55,803 bases of DNA from assembly GCF_001894825.1 (NCBI RefSeq), contig NZ_BCWY01000065.1, positions 1 through 55,803 on the forward strand, in the 5' to 3' direction. This DNA comes from Rhodococcus jostii NBRC 16295. GTDB lineage: Bacteria; Actinomycetota; Actinomycetes; Mycobacteriales; Mycobacteriaceae. Positions 1 through 8,862 of the stretch are shown here, one piece after another (the first letter of the stretch is position 1; every line of letters starts with the position of its first letter). Under the pieces are notes generated by a model that was given only the letters and a program-made list of their open reading frames with translations, did not search any database and was not told the origin of the DNA. Made by a program: the position numbers and the translations under genes.

Positions 1-1
1 C

Positions 2-103
2 GCCGCCGTCCGGTACGAAGACATGCACGTCGACTACGCCCACATCAAAACCGCCCGCGAGATCCTCGCCTACGCCAAAAGTCTGAGCCGGGTGGCCGAC
101 TGA
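2..103 (+). CDS. C-terminal end of an unrecognised protein (cut by window edge)
   Basis: An open frame runs in from the left edge and stops at TGA 101-103. The 33 visible residues (ending SLSRVAD) are polar and look helical, with no motif I can assign. The start and most of the protein lie outside the window, so no function is proposed. Confidence 0.4.
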   Translation, partial: AAVRYEDMHVDYAHIKTAREILAYAKSLSRVAD

Positions 104-477
104 TCCGAACCCGCACCCCCGATGCAGGGCATCGCTGACACCAGCGGATCGTCGCCCCGCCTGACTCGAGGGCGCTCGACCTCTCGGCTGGTCGCGACCG
201 CCGACTGACCGTATCGGGCTTCACAGGGCCTCCGCATTGTTGCTGCGGGGGCCCTACAAGCCGTCACCGGGACAAGTCGACAGTAGGTTCGGCGGTATTC
301 GAGCGGACGATCTCCGCTCCCACGTTTCGTGGCGACTATCTGGATTGTCTCCCCGCTCGAGGTCGGCACGGTGACTCGAGCCGGCGACCCGGCGTCGCCC
401 AATTACTGTTTCGTGAACCATCTTTCAACTCATATGTGCGGATCGAGGTCATGTGCACCGGGTGCTCCGGCCTGCAG
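104..477. other. Intergenic stretch without recognisable gene
   Basis: About 370 bp between the truncated left-edge gene and the promoter at 478. The frames present lack a ribosome site and have no recognisable protein content. I see no repeat, RNA gene or strong hairpin. Confidence 0.5.
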
Positions 478-506
478 TTGACAGCATCATATATGACGCA
501 TAGTGT
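478..506 (+). promoter_or_regulatory. Promoter with palindromic operator in the spacer (MHS transporter)
   Basis: TTGACA at 478-483 and TAGTGT at 501-506 are 17 bp apart, a near-ideal sigma-70-type promoter. The 12-bp motif ATCATATATGAC (486-497) lies wholly inside the spacer, where a bound protein would block polymerase. The same motif recurs at 4821, 4853 and 7254. The predicted transcript begins near 513, so translation cannot start at the upstream codon 503. This supports the GTG start at 545. Confidence 0.65.
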
Positions 507-544
507 GCCAAATCACACGTTGTCTGGAAGAGAAGAGGCTCGAC

Positions 545-1912
545 GTGACCCCTCCATCGAAAACCCCCACCGCCGGTGCTCCGCCAAGTCGGAGGTCGAA
601 GTCCGTCGGCCCAGCCGTCGTGGTAGGTACCGCACTGGAATTCTTCGATTTCTATCTGTACGCATCAATGGCCGCCTTGGTGTTCGGCCCGATCTTCTTC
701 CCGTCGGAGAACTCGGCGGTGAGCACGCTGGCCGCATTTTCCACGTTCGCGGTGGGATTCCTGGTACGCCCTCTCGGCGGTATCGTCTTCGGGATCCTCG
801 GCGACAGGATCGGGCGCAAGGCGGTGCTGACATGCACCCTTCTGCTGATGGGTGTGGCAACCGGCTGCATCGGGCTGATCCCGTCGTACGAGACGATCGG
901 GATCGCCGCACCCATCCTGCTGGTGGTGTTCCGCCTTCTCCAAGGATTCGGTGCGGGTGCCGAGTTCGGTAGTGCGGTCGCCATGTCCTACGAGCACGCT
1001 GCCAGCAAGTCGCGCGGCCGGCAGGGTGCATGGCCGGCCCTGGGAGTCAACATCGGTTTGCTGGCTTCATCTCTGGCGGTGACGGCCGTGACGAGCCTCA
1101 GCGACGACGCCCTCCACAGCTGGGGATGGCGGGTCCCGTTCCTGGTCAGCTTCGTCCTCGTCGGCCTGGGCTACTGGATGCGCCGGAGCCTGCCCGAGAC
1201 CCCCGAGTTCGAGCAGATGGCCGCTGCGGCCCAGACCCGGAAGAAGGCGCAGCCGCTCCGCAATCTGCTGAAGAACCATTGGCGCGGGCTGACCGTCGTC
1301 GCAGTCTCCACTATCGGACTCAACAGCATCAGCTACATCTTCAAGACCTTCTCGCTGTCCTATCTCGCGGAATTCCGCGACGTCGCCGCGAACGTCGGAG
1401 CGTTCGGCATCAGCCTGGCCAGTGCCGTTGCGATCGTAGTAGTTCCCTTGGCCGGGCGGCTCTGCGATACCGCTGGGACTCGCCGGGTCATGTTGATAGG
1501 TGCCGGGGGTATCGCCGTCCTGGCGTTCCCGTTCTTCTGGCTCCTGGACACCGACCGGCCGATCTACATCTGGGCGGCACTGATCCTGACCGTCGGTATC
1601 GTCCAACCTACGCTACTGGCCGCCTCCGGATCTTTTCTGGCCCAGCAGTTCCCACCCGAGGTGCGTGTGTCGGGTCTGGGCGCCGGGAGGGAGGTCAGTG
1701 GAGCCTTCGCCGGCGGACTTGCCCCCCTCGCGGCGCTGACCATGGTCACCCTTTCGCCTACTCACTCCACCTGGGGGGTATCCGTGATCTTCATTGCCGG
1801 AGCACTTTTCATCGCGGGCTCCGCGCTCGGTGACCAGTACCGTGATGGCACCCTCCGCGTCGGTATCGATGATCTTCAGGCACGACAGGAAGCGACCGTT
1901 CGGAGCCAGTGA
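545..1912 (+). CDS. MFS transporter, metabolite:H+ symporter (MHS/ProP-like) family
   Basis: A 455-residue protein with about 12 hydrophobic segments. The first, starting VVVGTALEFFDFYLY, is typical of the MHS subfamily, as are the loop GILGDRIGRKAVL and the cytoplasmic motif LPETPEFEQM. Known members import organic acids, betaines or aromatic acids with protons, so import of the cluster's substrate is a fair inference. GTG 545 is chosen because AGAAGAGG precedes it and the promoter transcript starts after the alternative ATG at 503. It is monocistronic and ends before a hairpin shared with the convergent transporter. Confidence 0.85.
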   Translation: MTPPSKTPTAGAPPSRRSKSVGPAVVVGTALEFFDFYLYASMAALVFGPIFFPSENSAVSTLAAFSTFAVGFLVRPLGGIVFGILGDRIGRKAVLTCTLLLMGVATGCIGLIPSYETIGIAAPILLVVFRLLQGFGAGAEFGSAVAMSYEHAASKSRGRQGAWPALGVNIGLLASSLAVTAVTSLSDDALHSWGWRVPFLVSFVLVGLGYWMRRSLPETPEFEQMAAAAQTRKKAQPLRNLLKNHWRGLTVVAVSTIGLNSISYIFKTFSLSYLAEFRDVAANVGAFGISLASAVAIVVVPLAGRLCDTAGTRRVMLIGAGGIAVLAFPFFWLLDTDRPIYIWAALILTVGIVQPTLLAASGSFLAQQFPPEVRVSGLGAGREVSGAFAGGLAPLAALTMVTLSPTHSTWGVSVIFIAGALFIAGSALGDQYRDGTLRVGIDDLQARQEATVRSQ

Positions 1913-1961
1913 CGTTGCCGTTCGGCGGTTACACCGCGAACGAAGACTGCGCCAACGGATT

Positions 1962-2005
1962 CCACCTCACACCCTGGACCCGATCGGGACCGGGGTGTGA
2001 GGTGG
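1962..2005. terminator. Bidirectional terminator hairpin
   Basis: A perfect 13-bp inverted repeat (CCACCTCACACCC at 1962-1974 and its complement at 1993-2005) with an 18-nt loop that contains its own small palindrome. It lies between two convergent transporter genes ending at 1912 and 2033, as expected for a shared terminator. There is no T-tract, which is common in actinobacteria. Confidence 0.65.
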
Positions 2006-2032
2006 TAGGTCGACACCTGCGGATCGGTGTGC

Positions 2033-3490
2033 TCAGTCCACACGCGATACACCCGGTTGTTTCGTTCCTTGCCGTTGCGGTGTGACATGCATGTCTCGGG
2101 GCAGTATCGACACGGTGAGGATCAACCCGATCGCGGCGAGGAAGACACCGACGAAGACCGGGTGCAGCGCAGCGGCGAGCTGGGCGGGCGATGCCGGATC
2201 CCCGCCGGGTGCCGCGGCGAGAGCGCCGAATGCGGCCGCCCCCAGGGCTCCCCCGATCGAGCGGGCGAAGGCCGTACACGACGTGACGACGCCGCGCTCT
2301 TCCCATCCGACACTCGCCTGTGCGGCGATGATGGTGGGACTGGTGATGAAACCGAGTCCCGCGCCGACGACGAAACATGCTCCCGAAATCTGCCATCCAG
2401 CAGTGTTCACACCGATCAGAACGGTGAGACCGACTCCCACGATGGTGATCGCCGTCCCCGCGAACGCCGTGCGGCGGAAACCGAACCGCAGGTACAGCCG
2501 TCCGGACTGGCTCGATGCCAACGGCCACGCCAACGTCAGCGGTGCGAGGACGAACCCACCGGCGAGAGCCGTCATGCCGAGGACGTTCTGCGAGACCAAC
2601 GGCACGTAGGAGACGAGGGCGGTGACGATGGCGCCGATGATCGCCGAGGTGAGGATCGTTCCCAGGAGGGTCCGCCGGCGGAGGATCCAGAGCGGCACGA
2701 TCGGGTCGCGTACCCGCCATTCGACGACTCCGAACAGCAGGATGGAGACGGCTCCGGCCGTGACGATCAGAACCCAGGCCCTCGAACCCCACGCCCAGGT
2801 GTGACCGCCCTCCAGAAGCCCCAGAACCAGGAGCCCGGCACCGAGGGTCAGCAGTGCTGCCCCGACCACGTCGGGACGCCCGGGCCGTGACCTCTGCTCC
2901 ACATTCGCCTCGGAGAAGTTGCGGATCAGCAGCAGCGCCGCCGTGGCGCAGATCGGCACGTTGACGAAGAAGATCCCTCGCCAGGAGCCGTACTCGGAGA
3001 ACAGTCCCCCGACCGCGGGCCCGAGTACGGATGCGGCGGCCCACACACTGGTGATGTAGCCCTGTGCCCGTGGTCGCTCGCGCAGGGTGTAGATGTCGCC
3101 GGCGATCGTGAGGACGGTGGGTTGCACCGCGCCCGCGCCGAGGCCCTGCAGTGCGCGGAACGCGATCAGCGCGGTCATCGACTGAGCGAATCCGCACCCG
3201 ATCGAACCGAGGAAGAAGACGCCGATCCCGACCAGCATGATCGGCTTGCGGCCGACGACGTCGGACAGTTTTCCGAAGATCGGCGTCGTGACGGCGTGGG
3301 CGAGCAGGTATGCGGAGAACAGCCAGGGAAACTGGTCGAATTCTCCGAGGTCCTCGACGATCACGGTCACTGCGGTCGCGACAATCGTCGTGTCCAGGGC
3401 GACGAGCGTGTTACCGAGCATCAACCCGGCGAGCACTCGCCGCCGGCGCGAACGTGGCTGTGCCTGCGGTTCACGTCCGGGTGGGGTCAC
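2033..3490 (-). CDS. MFS transporter, DHA2 (14-TM drug:H+ antiporter-like) family
   Basis: A 485-residue membrane protein. The motifs LDTTIVATAVTVI near the N-terminus, GKLSDVVGRKPIM in the first cytoplasmic loop and GLGAGAVQPTVLTI in TM5 are characteristic of DHA2 exporters. GTG 3490 overlaps the stop of the upstream CoA-transferase (GTGA), indicating translational coupling. The open frame extends 450 codons further upstream, but that part is only antisense to the transferase. Efflux of a CoA-pathway intermediate or toxic acid is plausible but not shown. Confidence 0.8.
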   Translation of the reverse strand: MTPPGREPQAQPRSRRRRVLAGLMLGNTLVALDTTIVATAVTVIVEDLGEFDQFPWLFSAYLLAHAVTTPIFGKLSDVVGRKPIMLVGIGVFFLGSIGCGFAQSMTALIAFRALQGLGAGAVQPTVLTIAGDIYTLRERPRAQGYITSVWAAASVLGPAVGGLFSEYGSWRGIFFVNVPICATAALLLIRNFSEANVEQRSRPGRPDVVGAALLTLGAGLLVLGLLEGGHTWAWGSRAWVLIVTAGAVSILLFGVVEWRVRDPIVPLWILRRRTLLGTILTSAIIGAIVTALVSYVPLVSQNVLGMTALAGGFVLAPLTLAWPLASSQSGRLYLRFGFRRTAFAGTAITIVGVGLTVLIGVNTAGWQISGACFVVGAGLGFITSPTIIAAQASVGWEERGVVTSCTAFARSIGGALGAAAFGALAAAPGGDPASPAQLAAALHPVFVGVFLAAIGLILTVSILPRDMHVTPQRQGTKQPGVSRVD

Positions 3491-4743
3491 CGTTCGGTTC
3501 GGTGTCCGCGATCCAGTGCGGCCCGCAGCCCGGCACGATGCGCCGGAGCCGCGACAGCGATGAGCCGCTCGGCCCGCTGGGCTGCCGTGGTCGCGCGCAG
3601 ATCCGCGACGCCGTACTCCGTCGCGATGATGTCGACATCGCTCTGGAGCGATGTCGTCGGACCGTCGAGTCGTGCGACGAGGGAACTCTTGTCCCCCGCC
3701 GGATTGGTGGCCGGTAGAGCGATGACGGACAGGCCGGACTTTGCCATCCGGGTGGCGCGGAAGGAGTCGACCTGTCCGCCGACCGCGCCGACGTAGAGCC
3801 CGCCGAGAGACTCGGCATTCACCTGACCGAGAAGATCGACCTGCAGGGCGGAGTTGACGACAACGAACGGGTCGCACGACGCGAGTGCGGCCGGTGCCAG
3901 CAGTTCGTCCAGGTGCACGAAGTCGATCCCGGTGTTGCGATCGACGAAGTCGTACAGCCGTGGGCTGCCCAGCGCCATGCCTGTGACACACGATCCGTCG
4001 GCGTCGAGGTCGAGCGCACCGGAGGCGACGAGATCGAGAACCCAGTCGCCGATCAAGTTGGAGCGAACCCGCAGGTTCGAACGGTCCCGGATCACGTTGG
4101 CGATCTCGGCGGGAATTGCGCCGACACCGAGTTGCAGTGCCGCGCCGTCGGGAATCAGGGCCGCCACGTTCGTAGCGATGGTTCGGTCGAAGTCGGTGGC
4201 CGGCCTGGTCGGCGACCCGGGCATCGGGTTCTCCGACGAGACGGTCGCGGTGATCCGTGATTGATGGATACGACGAGAACTGTTGGTTCGTGGCATATTC
4301 GGGTTGATCTCTGCGAGTACCACTCGCGCCGAGTCCAGAGCATCGGTGAGGTAGCCGACAGTCCCGCCGAGACTGTGGAAGCCGTCGGCGTCCGCCGGCG
4401 GCAGCTGGATGAGAATGACATCTACGGTGAGTGTTCCGTCTCGGAGGTACCGGACCAAGCTGGACAGATGGCACGGCACGATCTGGAGTTGTCCGGTGGC
4501 CGCCAACTTCCGCAGGGATCCGTGCGCGGCGTAGGACATCACCGTGGGGTGGCCTTCGGGCACGGTGTGCCAAATGTCGTCGAGGGTGTATCCGCACAGG
4601 GCCGTGACGTCGTCGATGCCGCGGGCGGCGTCGAGGAAGTGTCCGACGAGGGTGCGTGGTTCCGCGGTCGCCTCTCCGATGGCGACGAGGTCGCCGGGTC
4701 GGAGGTGCTCGGAGATCGAGAATTCGGGCATGTTTCTGCTCAT
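3487..4743 (-). CDS. Acetyl-CoA hydrolase / 4-hydroxybutyrate CoA-transferase family protein
   Basis: A 418-residue protein of the Cat1/AbfT-type family, which transfers CoA between acyl-CoA and a free acid or hydrolyses acyl-CoA. Visible features are the mid-protein LQLGVGAIPAEI motif and the C-terminal AIALP-like region followed by TEYGVADLR, which is diagnostic of the family. The length is normal. It is the first gene of a two-gene operon with the DHA2 transporter, and is divergent from the SDR at 4927 across a region carrying two ATCATATATGAT-type operators. The acyl substrate is unknown. Confidence 0.85.
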   Translation of the reverse strand: MSRNMPEFSISEHLRPGDLVAIGEATAEPRTLVGHFLDAARGIDDVTALCGYTLDDIWHTVPEGHPTVMSYAAHGSLRKLAATGQLQIVPCHLSSLVRYLRDGTLTVDVILIQLPPADADGFHSLGGTVGYLTDALDSARVVLAEINPNMPRTNSSRRIHQSRITATVSSENPMPGSPTRPATDFDRTIATNVAALIPDGAALQLGVGAIPAEIANVIRDRSNLRVRSNLIGDWVLDLVASGALDLDADGSCVTGMALGSPRLYDFVDRNTGIDFVHLDELLAPAALASCDPFVVVNSALQVDLLGQVNAESLGGLYVGAVGGQVDSFRATRMAKSGLSVIALPATNPAGDKSSLVARLDGPTTSLQSDVDIIATEYGVADLRATTAAQRAERLIAVAAPAHRAGLRAALDRGHRTER

Positions 4744-4820
4744 CCTTGTCTGGACGTTTCTTCACGATAGTCGGGGATCGGAGGCTCGGGGGATTCGAAG
4801 GCGCCTTCCTCAGGGTTCGC

Positions 4821-4864
4821 ATCATATATGATCGTGTCACGAATTTCTTCGCATCATATATTAT
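4821..4864. promoter_or_regulatory. Two palindromic operator copies in a divergent promoter region
   Basis: The perfect palindrome ATCATATATGAT (4821-4832) and a near copy ATCATATATTAT (4853-4864) are centred 32 bp apart, about three helical turns. They lie between the CoA-transferase (minus) and SDR (plus) genes. On each strand a weak -35-like hexamer precedes and a hexamer follows the motif, as in the promoter at 478, so each copy appears to sit in the spacer of one divergent promoter. The cognate regulator is not identified. Confidence 0.6.
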
Positions 4865-4926
4865 TCGTGTTAGGGTCGAGTGAGTTTCGCAGGCTGCGAT
4901 GCACAGGACGAGCGAGAGGTAGTGGG

Positions 4927-5718
4927 ATGAGTGCCGGTTCAGAATCCGACATGAGTGGAAAGATCGCGCTGATCACCGGAGCCACGAGCGGGGTCGGGCT
5001 GGAGACCGCCGTGCGACTGGCCACACGCGGGGCGACGGTCGTGGTGAACGGCCGGTCCGCCGAGCGCGGCAAGGATGCGATGGACCGGTTGCGCGAGGTT
5101 TCGGACAACGTGCGGTTCGAAGCAGGTGATTGTTGCGACTACGACAGCATCGCCGCAGTGGCAGGCCGTGTCGTGCGCGAGTTCGATGCCATCGACATCG
5201 TGATCAGCGCCGGGGCGCAAGGAGAGTTCGGGCCCACGCCCTTCGCGGAGATGACGGGCGAACAGATCCAGCGTGCCTTCGTGTCGCGATTCTTCCCGCG
5301 AATCTATCCCGTTCATGCAGCACTGCCCGGCCTGCGGGTGCGCGGCGGCGCGGCCGTCATGTTGACAACGGATGCCGCCCGGACCCCCACCTCCGGCGAA
5401 TCCGTCATGGGCGCCGCCGGTGCGGGTGTCATTCTCATGACGAAGACACTCGCGAAAGAGTTGTCACGCTGGCGCATTCGTGTCAATGGTGTTGCTATGA
5501 CCATCACGTCGGGTACCCCGTCCTGGGATCGAATCTTCGCCACCGAAAGCTTCCAGCAGAAGCTCTTCGACAAGGCGCTGCAGCGGTTCCCCGCCGGCCG
5601 TCCTCCCGCGGTCGAGGAAGTGGCCGATGCGGTGACGTTCCTTGCCTCCGATGCGGCCGGACAGATCACGGGTCAGACGCTGAGCGTGAACGGGGGGCTC
5701 TCCTTCGGCGGTTGGTGA
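4927..5718 (+). CDS. Short-chain dehydrogenase/reductase-like protein lacking the YxxxK pair
   Basis: A 263-residue Rossmann protein with the nucleotide-binding glycine motif TGATSGVG (residues 18-25) and an SDR-like C-terminus (DAVTFLASDAAGQITGQTLSVNGG). The catalytic tetrad is gone: where classical SDRs have YxxxK this protein has M161-GAA-G165, the Ser is Thr/Asp-like, and the NAG motif is SAG. It may bind NAD(P)H without normal SDR catalysis. ATG 4927 follows GAGAGG; the longer frame would begin inside the operator region. A relative with the same defect is encoded at 35326-36126. Confidence 0.75.
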   Translation: MSAGSESDMSGKIALITGATSGVGLETAVRLATRGATVVVNGRSAERGKDAMDRLREVSDNVRFEAGDCCDYDSIAAVAGRVVREFDAIDIVISAGAQGEFGPTPFAEMTGEQIQRAFVSRFFPRIYPVHAALPGLRVRGGAAVMLTTDAARTPTSGESVMGAAGAGVILMTKTLAKELSRWRIRVNGVAMTITSGTPSWDRIFATESFQQKLFDKALQRFPAGRPPAVEEVADAVTFLASDAAGQITGQTLSVNGGLSFGGW

Positions 5719-5845
5719 GCGGGGAGGTCTCCTGGAGAGCCGCACCCGCTTCCCGTCGGCGGCCGTCCTGGTCCGCCGGGCTGTCGCCCTCGAATATGCT
5801 GCAGGAAGACCCGACATGCGCGACCGGCACAGCGGGAGGGTAAAG

Positions 5846-7030
5846 ATGAGCACACCCGGGAAGCGATCCCTGCAGCGAGATCCGAACGACCGGAACGTCA
5901 GACCTCTCGAACTCTTCTTCGACCTGGTCTACGTCTTCGCAATCGGACAGTTGACGCACCACCTCCTCGCCCATCTCACCTGGACGGGCCTGGTGGAAAC
6001 CCTGGTGCTGTACTTCGCGGTATTCCTGGCGTGGGCATACACGTCGTGGGCGGGAACTCTCACCGACCCCGACACGTCGTCCGTCCGGATGATGCTGCTG
6101 GTGATCATGTTGCTCGGGTTGTTCATGAACGTCGCGATCCCGGAGGCGTTCGGCGAGGCCGGGTGGCTGTTCGTCGCGGCATACCTCACCATCCAGATGG
6201 GGCGGACGCTCTGGCTGCTGACCACCGGCCTGGACGAGGTCATGCGTCGGCACTTTCAACGTGCGTTGGTGTGGCTGGTGGCGACCGCCCCCTTGTGGGT
6301 CGCGGGTGCGGTGGTCGAGGGTCCGTTGCGCCTGGTGCTGTGGGGTGTGGCGACAGTGGTCGACCTGGTGGGTCTGCTGTCCGCACATCCATTCCCCGGC
6401 AAACGATTTCATTCCGAGCGGCTCGACTTCGCGGCCGAGCACCATTTCGAACGGTCTCGGCTGTTCTTCATGATCGCGCTGGGGGAAACTGTGCTGACGA
6501 CGGGCGCTGCCGTCGCGGGTGCGCCGCTGGTCCCGATGACGCTGTTCACGGGGGCGGTGGCGTTGATCGGCACCATCGCGCTGTGGTGGGTGTACTTCCG
6601 TCGTTCCGAACGTGTCGCGGTGCGCCAGGCGGTTGCCGACCGCGATCCGGTCAAAATCAGTCGCTACGCCACCAACACCCTGTTGGTGATGGTCGCCGGC
6701 CTGCTCGCGATCGCGGTCGGGGACGAGTTGGTGATCGCACATCCCACCGGACATGCCGACGCCACGACGAATGCGCTGCTGTTCGGAGGCCCGTTCCTCT
6801 TCTTCGCCGCGCAGTCCTGGTACATGCGGGTGGTGATGGGCGACGTGCCGCTCTCGCGACCGGTAGCCCTTGTGGTGTTGGTCGCGCTGGCGGTCGCGAC
6901 GCTTCCGGCTCCGCTCTACGTCGCGGGATGCGCCGCGTTGGCGGTGGTGCTCGGGGTGGCGATCGCCGACGGAAGGCGTGCTGCGGCCGAGGAGGCGAGC
7001 GCGGAGTCCCCCTTCGGCGCCGGGGAGTGA
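5846..7030 (+). CDS. LtrA-family (low temperature requirement A) membrane protein
   Basis: A 394-residue polytopic membrane protein. The N-terminal signature RPLELFFDLVYVFAIGQLTHHL and the mid-protein RLDFAAEHHFERSRLFFMIALGE segment identify the LtrA family, whose molecular role is not established. ATG 5846 follows GGGAGGG at a good distance; an in-frame start 10 codons upstream has no such site. It is 127 bp after the SDR on the same strand. It shows no obvious link to CoA chemistry. Confidence 0.85.
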   Translation: MSTPGKRSLQRDPNDRNVRPLELFFDLVYVFAIGQLTHHLLAHLTWTGLVETLVLYFAVFLAWAYTSWAGTLTDPDTSSVRMMLLVIMLLGLFMNVAIPEAFGEAGWLFVAAYLTIQMGRTLWLLTTGLDEVMRRHFQRALVWLVATAPLWVAGAVVEGPLRLVLWGVATVVDLVGLLSAHPFPGKRFHSERLDFAAEHHFERSRLFFMIALGETVLTTGAAVAGAPLVPMTLFTGAVALIGTIALWWVYFRRSERVAVRQAVADRDPVKISRYATNTLLVMVAGLLAIAVGDELVIAHPTGHADATTNALLFGGPFLFFAAQSWYMRVVMGDVPLSRPVALVVLVALAVATLPAPLYVAGCAALAVVLGVAIADGRRAAAEEASAESPFGAGE

Positions 7031-7218
7031 TCGGACCCGTACCGTCGGCCTCGCGTGAGCGCCTCCCGCTCGCGGAACACGACGTGGTGGTCTATGTCGT
7101 CTTCGGGTTTTTCCACTCAATTTTTGGTTAATCCCATTGTTGCAGTTGACATGTCGCGAGTAGTCGCGGTGTTCAGTCGGCCGACGAACAGGGCGTGAAC
7201 GGGACAACTCTGTGACGG

Positions 7219-7265
7219 TTGACACACCACTCGCTACTTGTTAGCGTCGACACATCATATTTGAT
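7219..7265 (+). promoter_or_regulatory. Promoter and palindromic operator of the ALDH-ADH operon
   Basis: TTGACA at 7219-7224 and TAGCGT at 7242-7247 are 17 bp apart. The palindrome-like ATCATATTTGAT (7254-7265) overlaps the expected transcription start. It is the fourth copy of the motif found at 486, 4821 and 4853, so the operon likely belongs to the same regulon. The preceding 190 bp (7031-7218) contain no gene. Confidence 0.6.
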
Positions 7266-7329
7266 CCATGATGCGGTATTGCTCCGAGAATCACTCGTCG
7301 AGCCGCTATCGAGGTCGGAGGCACCTCCA

Positions 7330-8823
7330 TTGACATCAAAAACATCACGCCCGGTGCACCCAGGCGACGCCGACTCCATGCTGGCCCGCGGTGAATGGCT
7401 GCCGTGGATTGACGGCATCGCAAGCGGCAGGGAGGGGCGAAAACTCCTCCCGGTGCTGGATCCGGCGACAGACCGTGAGCTCGGAACGGTTCATCTCGCG
7501 GACGAGGAAGACGTAGACGCCGCCGTCGACGCCGCGAACCGTGCGTTCGACACCTGGAGCGAGACCGCCGGTCGTGAACGTACCCGCCTGCTGTGGGCGT
7601 GGGCCGACCTGATCGAGCGCCACGCCTACGAACTCGCGGCACTCGACGTGCTCGAGAACGGAATGCCGGCGCGACAATCGCTCGCCTACGTTCTCTGGGC
7701 CGCCGACACGATTCGTGAAACATCCGGTTGGGCTTCCAAACTCACCGGTCTGACCAGTGATCAAGGGCCGGGCCTCTTCGCGCATACGCTACGGGTCCCT
7801 GTGGGTGTGGTCGGCGCCATCTGCCCGTGGAACGCGCCCGCCGCCAGTTTCCTGCGCCAGATCGCTCCCGCCCTCACCGCCGGCTGCACGGTTGTCGGGA
7901 AACCCTCCGAACTGACCCCCTTCACGGCCCTGCGCGTCGCGGAACTCGCCGCAGAGGCCGGCATCCCACGGGGCGTCCTCAACATCGTTCCCGGTGTCGG
8001 CTCCGTGGCCGGCGAGCATCTCGCCCGCCATCACGGCATCGCCCGCATCAACTTCACCGGTTCCACTGGCACCGGGCGCCGCATCGTCGAGGCCTCGGCC
8101 ACGAACATGAAACGGATGACGCTGGAACTGGGAGGCAAGTCCCCCGACATCATCTTCGACGACGCGGACCTGTCGGCCGCGATTCCGGGTGCGGCGGCCG
8201 GCATCTTCACCAACGCCGGGCAGGTGTGCGTCGCCGGCTCGCGCTTGTTCGTCCAGGCCGGATGCTATGACGAGGTGGTAGCAGGGCTGCAGCAGGAGGC
8301 GCGCCGCCTCACCGTCGGACCCGGGTTCGAGCCGACCAGTGACATCGGCCCCCTGATCTCGACCAGTCAACGCCTGCGGGTCCAGGGACATGTCGACGGA
8401 GCCGTCGAGGATGGCGCCACCGTCGTGCTCGGCGGCGCGTCGGTCGACGCTGCCTGGAACGTCAACCGCAACTTCTACCAGCCGACGATCATCGCCGACG
8501 TCACGCAGGACATGCGCATCGCACGCGAGGAGGTCTTCGGACCCGTGGTGAATGTCGTGCGTTTCCGGGACGAAGGGGAGGCGCTCGCGCTCGCCAACGG
8601 CACCGACTTCGGCCTGGCCGGTGGGTTGTGGACGCAGAACCTCAGCCGTGCACACCGTTTCACCCGCCGTATCCGTTCCGGAATGTTGTGGGTCAACTGC
8701 TACGGCGCATGGGCCACCTCACTCCCACACGCGGGGCAGAAGCAGAGCGGGTACGGCGCCAAGTACGGATTCCAGGCTGTTGCCGAACACACCGAAGAAC
8801 GAACTGTCCTGATGAAGCTCTGA
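7330..8823 (+). CDS. Aldehyde dehydrogenase, NAD(P)-dependent (ALDH superfamily)
   Basis: A 497-residue enzyme oxidising an aldehyde to an acid. It shows the NAD-site residues of CPWNAPAASF, the general-base Glu in LELGGKSPDI and the nucleophilic Cys in NAGQVCVAGSR. TTG 7330 is chosen as start because TCGGAGG precedes it by about 8 nt and because the promoter/operator at 7219-7265 would lie inside the gene if an upstream start were used. It is first in an operon with the alcohol dehydrogenase 39 bp downstream, so alcohol-to-acid conversion is likely. Confidence 0.85.
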   Translation: MTSKTSRPVHPGDADSMLARGEWLPWIDGIASGREGRKLLPVLDPATDRELGTVHLADEEDVDAAVDAANRAFDTWSETAGRERTRLLWAWADLIERHAYELAALDVLENGMPARQSLAYVLWAADTIRETSGWASKLTGLTSDQGPGLFAHTLRVPVGVVGAICPWNAPAASFLRQIAPALTAGCTVVGKPSELTPFTALRVAELAAEAGIPRGVLNIVPGVGSVAGEHLARHHGIARINFTGSTGTGRRIVEASATNMKRMTLELGGKSPDIIFDDADLSAAIPGAAAGIFTNAGQVCVAGSRLFVQAGCYDEVVAGLQQEARRLTVGPGFEPTSDIGPLISTSQRLRVQGHVDGAVEDGATVVLGGASVDAAWNVNRNFYQPTIIADVTQDMRIAREEVFGPVVNVVRFRDEGEALALANGTDFGLAGGLWTQNLSRAHRFTRRIRSGMLWVNCYGAWATSLPHAGQKQSGYGAKYGFQAVAEHTEERTVLMKL

Positions 8824-8862
8824 AACCCTCCTTCCACTCGACCTTTCGATACGGAGATATCC

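Noticed and set aside
503..544. ATG 503 as start of the MHS transporter
   Set aside because: The promoter -10 is at 501-506, so this codon would not be in the transcript. GTG 545 has a ribosome site.
1929..3197. Long minus-strand frame opposite and beside the transporter
   Set aside because: It is rich in Arg, Gly and Pro and is a shadow of the DHA2 transporter in another frame. Similar shadows over nearly all genes were left out.
3491..4840. A 450-codon N-terminal extension of the DHA2 transporter, making a 935-residue protein
   Set aside because: The extension is Arg/His-rich and antisense-like, and covers the CoA-transferase gene in another frame. GTG 3490 overlapping that gene's stop is the sensible start.
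7040..7085. Terminator after the LtrA-like gene
   Set aside because: The GAGCG/CGCTC repeats give only a short imperfect stem, too weak to claim.
7219..7329. Upstream start of the aldehyde dehydrogenase
   Set aside because: The first 37 codons overlay the promoter and operator and are not ALDH-like. TTG 7330 has TCGGAGG in front.
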